From positions 19,928 to 83,927 of the forward strand of contig JAZRHC010000027.1 of NCBI GenBank assembly GCA_045644545.1: DNA of 64,000 nt, in the 5' to 3' direction. The stretch is from Scatosoma sp045644545. Its GTDB lineage: Bacteria > Bacillota > Clostridia > Christensenellales > Borkfalkiaceae. Under the pieces are notes generated by a model. That model did not search any database. It was not told where the DNA came from and saw nothing but the letters and a program-made list of their open reading frames with translations. Position numbers and translations under genes: made by a program. Each line of letters starts with the position of its first letter. Within the stretch, counting starts at the first letter, position 1. Below, piece by piece: positions 59,348 to 64,000 of this stretch.

Positions 59348-59995
59348 AATTGTATCACGTTTTTTTGCGTGTTTTTTATCTTTTCAATCGTGGGATATTG
59401 CTTTTTTTTAAATTCCCGAACGGTGATCGCGCTCGATAAGGATTTCTATTTTTTAACGGTTGAAACGCAAACGGTCGAGGTTGCCGCGCTGGAAGTCAAG
59501 CGCGACGGCGGAGCGGGGTTTTTATTACGAGCGGATAATTCCGAAAAAGTTGCCTTATCCGTTTATTTTAGCGAATTTGAGTGCAATCAGATTGTCGAGT
59601 TAAACAAGAAAAAATACGAAGATTTACAAGTAACTCGATTCAATTGCGGAAATCTGTACTTGAAAAACGCCTCGCGCGACGAAGGGGAACTTCTCGTCGC
59701 TGCATTCGATAACTTATACGGGCATATGCTGCTTTTAAACGAAACGATTTTGAGGCTTGATAACGGGCAAACGCAAGAAGACAGTAAGCGTATTTTAAGC
59801 GAAATTTCGAGCAATTTCGGGTATTTAAACAAGGCGTACGCGGGTAAATATAAAACGCTTGCAAGCCTTTATGCAAAAGGGAAAGAAGTCCTTGACGAAC
59901 AGATAAAAAATATCGTGTTTTCAAAAGACTTGCGGTATTTGTTATGCGAGCTTAGTAAAGGATATATCGACTTTGCGGGGGAGTATTCTTTGTAA
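59327..59995 (+). CDS. Small membrane-anchored or exported protein of unknown function
   Basis: The 222-residue product has one hydrophobic segment at residues 10-27 (CITFFCVFFIFSIVGYCFF) and a predicted exported part rich in Glu/Lys with helical character (about 130-210). A short beta-rich segment after the membrane helix (FYFLTVETQTVEVAALEVKR) recalls SPOR-like folds, but I do not claim that family. The start is unusual: the ATG sits in the nrdDG terminator and 6 nt after a TATAAT, so the message would be leaderless. A real start further downstream would lose the membrane helix. Confidence 0.6.
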   Translation: MRTGVFKNCITFFCVFFIFSIVGYCFFLNSRTVIALDKDFYFLTVETQTVEVAALEVKRDGGAGFLLRADNSEKVALSVYFSEFECNQIVELNKKKYEDLQVTRFNCGNLYLKNASRDEGELLVAAFDNLYGHMLLLNETILRLDNGQTQEDSKRILSEISSNFGYLNKAYAGKYKTLASLYAKGKEVLDEQIKNIVFSKDLRYLLCELSKGYIDFAGEYSL

Positions 59996-60041
59996 ATTTA
60001 TGAAAAAACTTAAAAAAGTTTAAAAATCCCCCTTAAAACGC

Positions 60042-60070
60042 TTGATTTTTTAGGAAACATTGGGTATAAT
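60042..60070 (+). promoter_or_regulatory. Promoter of tRNA-Thr
   Basis: TTGATT (60042-60047), 17 nt, TATAAT (60065-60070). Confidence 0.78.
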
Positions 60071-60104
60071 GAATAGGCTGTCGTTGAGAGAGCGAACGAA
60101 ATAT

Positions 60105-60180
60105 GCTACTGTGGCTCAGTCGGTAGAGCAGCTGATTCGTAATCAGCAGGTCGCCGGTTCAAGTCCGGCCAGTAGCTCCA
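60105..60180 (+). tRNA. tRNA-Thr (anticodon CGT), CCA encoded
   Basis: Acceptor GCTACTG/CAGTAGC, anticodon loop TTCGTAA, T-loop GGTTCAAGTCC and genomic CCA at 60178-60180. Confidence 0.94.
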
Positions 60181-60215
60181 AAACGGTCTGTAATGCGCAG
60201 ACCGTTTCACTTTAA
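60181..60215 (+). terminator. Hairpin after tRNA-Thr (weak terminator)
   Basis: AAACGGTCTG-taatgcg-CAGACCGTTT followed only by CACTTT, so read-through into the next gene is plausible. Confidence 0.6.
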
Positions 60216-60231
60216 TTAAGGAGAAAAGAAT

Positions 60232-60687
60232 ATGTTTAAGGCAAAGACGATCAAAGAATTAAAAAATGCGGTGGATATTCCCGAAGAGGCGTTAGCGTTT
60301 TTAAAGCAAGCGACTAAGGATACTCCGAACGGAAAATATCATTTTGGCGAAAATTGCTACGTAAACGTGATGGATTGCACGACGAAGGCGGTAAAATTCG
60401 ACGAAAACGGAAACGCGATTATGGAGGCGCACGATAAATATATCGACGCGCAGTTTATTATCGACGGCGAAGAAAAAATTCTTTTCGGAAGCAGAGAAAA
60501 TATGCCCGTTTATAAAGAATACAACCCCGAAAAAGACGTGCTGTTTTATAGCGTAACGCCGTATGACGAAGTAACGTATAAAACGGGCGAAACCATCGTT
60601 TTGCCGCCCGAAGACGCGCACCAACCCGGTTGCTTCGTAGACGAGCCCAAAACTATCAAAAAAGCAGTTGTAAAAATTAAAGCGTAA
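60232..60687 (+). CDS. YhcH/YjgK/YiaL family protein
   Basis: The 151-residue cupin-like protein has GKYHFGENCYVNV, the family block MEAHDKYIDAQFIIDGEE and the metal-type histidine in PPEDAHQPGCF. Members include the sialic-acid anomerase NanQ and beta-galactosidase beta-subunit-like proteins, so a role in sugar handling is likely but the substrate is open. No promoter is seen between tRNA-Thr and this gene (AAGGAG before ATG), so it may ride on tRNA-Thr read-through. Confidence 0.88.
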   Translation: MFKAKTIKELKNAVDIPEEALAFLKQATKDTPNGKYHFGENCYVNVMDCTTKAVKFDENGNAIMEAHDKYIDAQFIIDGEEKILFGSRENMPVYKEYNPEKDVLFYSVTPYDEVTYKTGETIVLPPEDAHQPGCFVDEPKTIKKAVVKIKA

Positions 60688-60690
60688 AGT

Positions 60691-60718
60691 AAATAACCGC
60701 CGTTCGGCGGTTATTTTT
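60691..60718 (+). terminator. Bidirectional terminator between YhcH and tmcAL genes
   Basis: AAATAACCGCC-gttc-GGCGGTTATTT with T-run on the plus strand; the minus-strand tmcAL stop lies within it. Confidence 0.88.
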
Positions 60719-61862
60719 ATACGAAAATAGTATTTGATTTTCTTTCAAGCGCATATAAGAGGGAATATAATTGCTCGGCGAAAATATCCGTTTGAAAGCA
60801 CCGTTTCGCCGTAGAGCAAAGCTTTTCTTCGTCGTGCGCGCGCAGTAAAAGCGGATACGAAGCGTTTCCCAGAGCGGAAAGCAAGTCTTCCCGTTCTTTT
60901 TTAACGGCTAATACTTTCAGATACAAATCTGCGTTTAAATATCCCGTAATATCCGATTTCGTAATATTTAAAGCGTTTTGCAAAAGGATACGTCGCAGGC
61001 GCGAAGTGGTGTATCTTGCGCTTGTCAAACTTTCGGCGATCGTATTCGTTCCGTGTTCAGCCGCTTTTTTTAAGGCGTTTTCTAAGCCTTCCGAACAATC
61101 TAATGTTTTGGCGATTTCTGCCGTCGATTTATTCAAAACGGCGTAGGATTCGATCGTTTGCAGGTTGTTTTCGAGCGCGTGTGGTAGATCGCGCGAAACG
61201 AATTCGGGGATGCCGCGTGCGGATTTCCCTTGCTCAATTGCCGCTCGGATTGCCGTTGCGGAAGGATATTCGCTTTCAATTTCCTTGCTTAAATATCCGC
61301 CTCCGACTCGCTTGATTGGTAAAATATCTATCGTAGCCTGGGAAGTTAAGATTGCCTTTGCGTATTCGAGCGCAAGCACGTTGTTAGGGGAAGTCAAAAG
61401 CGATTCGGGAAGGTGCTCCGACCAAGCTTGCGCACGGGCTTTTGCGTAAGAAACGCCTTCTGCAAGATAATCGCGAAGCCTTTTTGAAACTTCTTTCGGC
61501 TCGTTGGTTAAAAGCTTTGCGGCAGAAAGCAGTTCATCTTTTTCCGCCGACTCCGTTCCAAAGCAAAGAACGCTGACTTCGGGGATAGCAGAAAGAATTT
61601 TTATTGCGCCTTTTGCGAAAATTTCGGCGGAAGAGGTCGCAAAACAGGTGGGAAGCTCGATCACAGCGTCCGCTCCCCCCAAAATCGCGTGGCGCGCGCG
61701 GATATGCTTTTCGAGGATTGCCGCGTCGCCCCGTTGAACGAAGTTCCCGCTCATAAGGCAAAGAACTGCGTCCGCCCCCGAAAGCTCCTTCGCTTGGGCG
61801 ATCTGGTAAGCGTGACCGTTATGGAAAGGATTATATTCGCAAATTATCGCGCAAATTTTCAT
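60717..61862 (-). CDS. tmcAL: tRNA(Met) cytidine acetate ligase
   Basis: The 381-residue protein begins MKICAIICEYNPFHNGHAYQ with the nucleotidyltransferase HxGH-like motif (NGHAYQ) and MSGNFVQRGD, and has the family length. It installs N4-acetylcytidine at the wobble base of elongator tRNA-Met using acetate and ATP. The ATG at 61862 is chosen for AAAGGAAA about 10 nt upstream and fit to the family; the frame extends 26 codons further. A tRNA-Met substrate gene lies at 24692. Confidence 0.92.
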   Translation of the reverse strand: MKICAIICEYNPFHNGHAYQIAQAKELSGADAVLCLMSGNFVQRGDAAILEKHIRARHAILGGADAVIELPTCFATSSAEIFAKGAIKILSAIPEVSVLCFGTESAEKDELLSAAKLLTNEPKEVSKRLRDYLAEGVSYAKARAQAWSEHLPESLLTSPNNVLALEYAKAILTSQATIDILPIKRVGGGYLSKEIESEYPSATAIRAAIEQGKSARGIPEFVSRDLPHALENNLQTIESYAVLNKSTAEIAKTLDCSEGLENALKKAAEHGTNTIAESLTSARYTTSRLRRILLQNALNITKSDITGYLNADLYLKVLAVKKEREDLLSALGNASYPLLLRAHDEEKLCSTAKRCFQTDIFAEQLYSLLYALERKSNTIFV

Positions 61863-61881
61863 ATTAAGTATTTCCTTTTTC

Positions 61882-61910
61882 TTTACAATCGAGAAAAACT
61901 GTGATATAAT
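61882..61910 (+). promoter_or_regulatory. Promoter of pta-ackA
   Basis: TTTACA (61882-61887), 17 nt, extended -10 TGA-TATAAT (61905-61910). Confidence 0.75.
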
Positions 61911-61934
61911 ACAATAAGTGGAATAATTTGTAAA
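61906..61934 (-). promoter_or_regulatory. Promoter of tmcAL sharing its -10 with the pta promoter
   Basis: On the minus strand TTTACA (61929-61934), 17 nt, TATTAT (61906-61911), which overlaps the plus-strand TATAAT by five bases on the other strand. Confidence 0.7.
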
Positions 61935-61994
61935 CCACAATATCTATTATACACGAAAAGAAAAAATAAATAAAGCGTTTGAAGGAGATATTTT

Positions 61995-62993
61995 ATGAAG
62001 AACGTGCTTGACGAAATAAAAATCAAGGCAAAAGCGCTCCGCAAAAAGATCGTACTTTGCGAAGGCGAGGACAAAAGAGTGGTGAAAGCGGCGGCTGACG
62101 CGACGAAAGAAGGAATCGCGGAAATCGTTTTGCTCGGAAACGAAGCGGAAATTAAAGCGGCGAATCCCGAAATCGATTTGACGGGCGTGACGATCGTCGA
62201 TCCGTTGACGAGCGAAAAGCTTCCCGAATACAACGCAAAGCTTTGCGAGCTTCGCGCTTCCAAAGGAATGACGGAGGAACAGGCGGCAAAGCTTCTCGCA
62301 GACGGAACGTATTTCGGCGCGATGATGCTGAAAATGGGCGACGTGGACGGGCTCGTTTCGGGCGCGTGCCATTCGACGGCGAACACGCTCAGACCCGGAC
62401 TTCAAATTATCAAAACGGCAAAGGGCGTATCTTCCGTTTCCAGCTTTAACCTTATGATTTGTCCTCCGCAAGGAAATGAGTATTGCCCCGACGGGCTCGT
62501 GGTGTTTGCCGATTGCGGGCTGAATCCTACTTATACGTCCGAAGGGCTTGCCGATTGCGCGATTGCAACGGCGAATTCGGCAAAAGCGATCGCGGGAATC
62601 GAACCCAAAGTGGCTATGCTGTCTTTTTCTTCTATGGGAAGCGCAAAGCACGACAACGTGACGCTGGTTGCGGAAGCGACGAGAATTGCAAAAGAAAAAG
62701 CGCCCGATTTAAAACTCGACGGCGAGCTTCAATTCGACGCGGCAATCGTTCCTTCCGTAGCGGCTTTGAAAGCGCCTAATTCGTCGGTGGCGGGGCAAGC
62801 AAACGTATTCGTATTCCCCGATCTTCAATCGGGCAATATCGGCTATAAGATCGCGGAAAGGCTCGGCGGCTTTATGGCGGTAGGTCCTATTTGTCAAGGC
62901 TTTGCAAAGCCTATCAACGATTTGTCGAGAGGCTGCAAATCGGAAGATATCGTAGCGGCGGTAGCGATTACCGCGCTTCAAACACAACTTTGA
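61995..62993 (+). CDS. pta: Phosphate acetyltransferase
   Basis: The 332-residue enzyme begins with KKIVLCEGEDKRVVKAA and contains VDGLVSGACHSTANTLRPGL, SFSSMGSAKHDN and the C-terminal VFVFPDLQSGNIGYKIAERL, which are the usual Pta blocks of the short form. It makes acetyl phosphate from acetyl-CoA, feeding AckA 18 nt downstream for ATP. AAGGAG precedes the ATG. Confidence 0.96.
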   Translation: MKNVLDEIKIKAKALRKKIVLCEGEDKRVVKAAADATKEGIAEIVLLGNEAEIKAANPEIDLTGVTIVDPLTSEKLPEYNAKLCELRASKGMTEEQAAKLLADGTYFGAMMLKMGDVDGLVSGACHSTANTLRPGLQIIKTAKGVSSVSSFNLMICPPQGNEYCPDGLVVFADCGLNPTYTSEGLADCAIATANSAKAIAGIEPKVAMLSFSSMGSAKHDNVTLVAEATRIAKEKAPDLKLDGELQFDAAIVPSVAALKAPNSSVAGQANVFVFPDLQSGNIGYKIAERLGGFMAVGPICQGFAKPINDLSRGCKSEDIVAAVAITALQTQL

Positions 62994-63011
62994 AATAGAA
63001 GGAAAGAAGAT

Positions 63012-64000
63012 ATGAAAGTTTTAGTTATCAATTCGGGGAGTTCCTCCCTCAAATATCAGCTAATCGATATGGAAACGGAAGGCGTGATCGCGAAAGGTAC
63101 TTGTGAAAGAATCGCAATCGACGGCTCTAAGCTTACGCATAAGGCAAACGGCAAAGAATTCGTGTTCGAACAGCCGATGCCCGATCATAACGTGGCGGTG
63201 GCGCTCGTGTTAAACGCGCTTACCGACAAGGAAACGGGCGTGATCTCTTCAATGGACGAGATCGACGCGGTAGGGCACAGAGTCGTGGCTTCGGGCGAAG
63301 CGTTTAAAGCTCCCGTGCTCGTTTCCGACGAAACGATGCAAGTGATGGAGGAGATTAAAGACCTCGCTCCCTTGCATAACCCCGCGGCGATTATCGGCGT
63401 AAACGCGTGCAGAGCGGCGATGCCCAACACGCCTATGGCGCTCGTGTTCGATACGAGCTTCCATTTCACGATGCCCGATTACGCGTATATGTATCCGATC
63501 GCGTACGAGGATTATGAAAAATACAAGATCAGACGTTACGGCTATCACGGAACGAGCCATAAATTCGTTTCTCAGGAAGCGGCGAAGTACCTTGGGAAAA
63601 AGCCCGAGGAACTCAAAATCGTTACCTGTCATTTAGGGAACGGCTCGTCGATCACGGCGGTTGACGGCGGAAAGTGCGTGGATACCTCGATGGGCTTCAC
63701 GCCGCTTGCGGGCGTGCCGATGGGAACGCGTAGCGGGGATATCGATTTTGCCGCGGCGGAATATCTGGCAAAGAAAGAAGGAATGGACGTGTCCGAAGCG
63801 CTTACCTATCTCAATAAAAAATGCGGTATGGCAGGTGTTTCGGGTGTATCCAGCGACTTCCGTGATTTGACGGCGGCAGCAGAACAAGGAAACGACCGCG
63901 CGCAGCTTGCTTTGGATATGTTTGCGTATTCCTGTAAGAAATACGTCGGCGCATACGCGGCGGCTATGAACGGGGTTGACTGTATCGTATTCACGGCAGG
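63012..64000 (+). CDS. ackA: Acetate kinase (3' end outside window)
   Basis: The frame opens with MKVLVINSGSSSLKYQL and continues without a stop to the window end (329 codons seen; the family is about 400). VFDTSFHFTMPDYAYMYPIA, RRYGYHGTSHKFVS and TCHLGNGSSITAVDGGKCVD are AckA signatures. It converts acetyl phosphate and ADP to acetate and ATP, the last step of acetogenic fermentation. The gene is truncated only by the window. GGAAAG lies just before the ATG. Confidence 0.96.
   Translation, partial: MKVLVINSGSSSLKYQLIDMETEGVIAKGTCERIAIDGSKLTHKANGKEFVFEQPMPDHNVAVALVLNALTDKETGVISSMDEIDAVGHRVVASGEAFKAPVLVSDETMQVMEEIKDLAPLHNPAAIIGVNACRAAMPNTPMALVFDTSFHFTMPDYAYMYPIAYEDYEKYKIRRYGYHGTSHKFVSQEAAKYLGKKPEELKIVTCHLGNGSSITAVDGGKCVDTSMGFTPLAGVPMGTRSGDIDFAAAEYLAKKEGMDVSEALTYLNKKCGMAGVSGVSSDFRDLTAAAEQGNDRAQLALDMFAYSCKKYVGAYAAAMNGVDCIVFTA

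Overview
The window looks like a chromosomal segment of an anaerobic, low-to-mid GC Gram-positive bacterium (Bacillota, Clostridia; gene style resembles gut lineages around Christensenellales, but that placement is inference). Supporting signs are a sigma-K sporulation factor, an anaerobic ribonucleotide reductase (NrdDG), Pta-AckA acetate metabolism, sigma-A-like promoters with 17-nt spacers, many lipoprotein signal peptides, and a GGGtGRT-family operon typical of Clostridia.

Layout. 1-516: 3' end of a diacylglycerol-kinase-like gene. 700-24430: a large surface and carbohydrate locus. A consensus promoter drives an Ig/GLUG lipoprotein, a sugar-type ABC importer (binding protein plus two permeases, no ATPase), an Ig-like secreted protein, a DUF4838 glycosidase-like lipoprotein and a second Ig/GLUG lipoprotein. 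Two paralogous units follow (13481-17807 and 17976-24424). Each starts with an almost identical 39-codon small ORF whose stop overlaps the start of a giant secreted protein made of an N-terminal domain, GLUG-like repeats (2 versus 5) and a DUF4838 module. In the first unit the DUF4838 module is out of frame; a 10-codon scrap of the same junction lies behind the first Ig/GLUG gene. 24541-24848: tRNA-Glu, tRNA-Met and tRNA-fMet on the minus strand.

25095-33329: rRNA methyltransferase, two RluA-type pseudouridine synthases, a large single-pass surface protein, an ArsR/CadA metal-efflux pair with a palindromic operator, and RdgB. 33430-41552: a phosphate regulon: pstS, a fused pstC-pstA, pstB, phoU, then an Na/Pi cotransporter with a PhoB/PhoR-like pair; Pho-box-like TTTACA repeats precede both operons. 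41564-50762: a membrane-anchored DUF1508 protein, two flavoproteins (the first apparently leaderless), a PepV-like dipeptidase, and a radC/two-component/gph operon.

50788-64000: an amidase-domain protein and pyruvate kinase (minus), RNase P RNA, sigK with a sigma-E-like promoter, the GGGtGRT operon, nrdD-nrdG under three NrdR boxes, a small membrane protein that starts inside the nrdG terminator, tRNA-Thr, a YhcH-family protein, tmcAL, and pta-ackA (ackA cut by the window end). tmcAL and pta share a bidirectional -10 element.

The best candidate for something undescribed is the 920-24424 locus: an importer with a modular, rapidly rearranging family of GLUG/DUF4838 surface proteins, coupled to duplicated 39-residue small ORFs. 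All functional assignments there are inferred from sequence features only.
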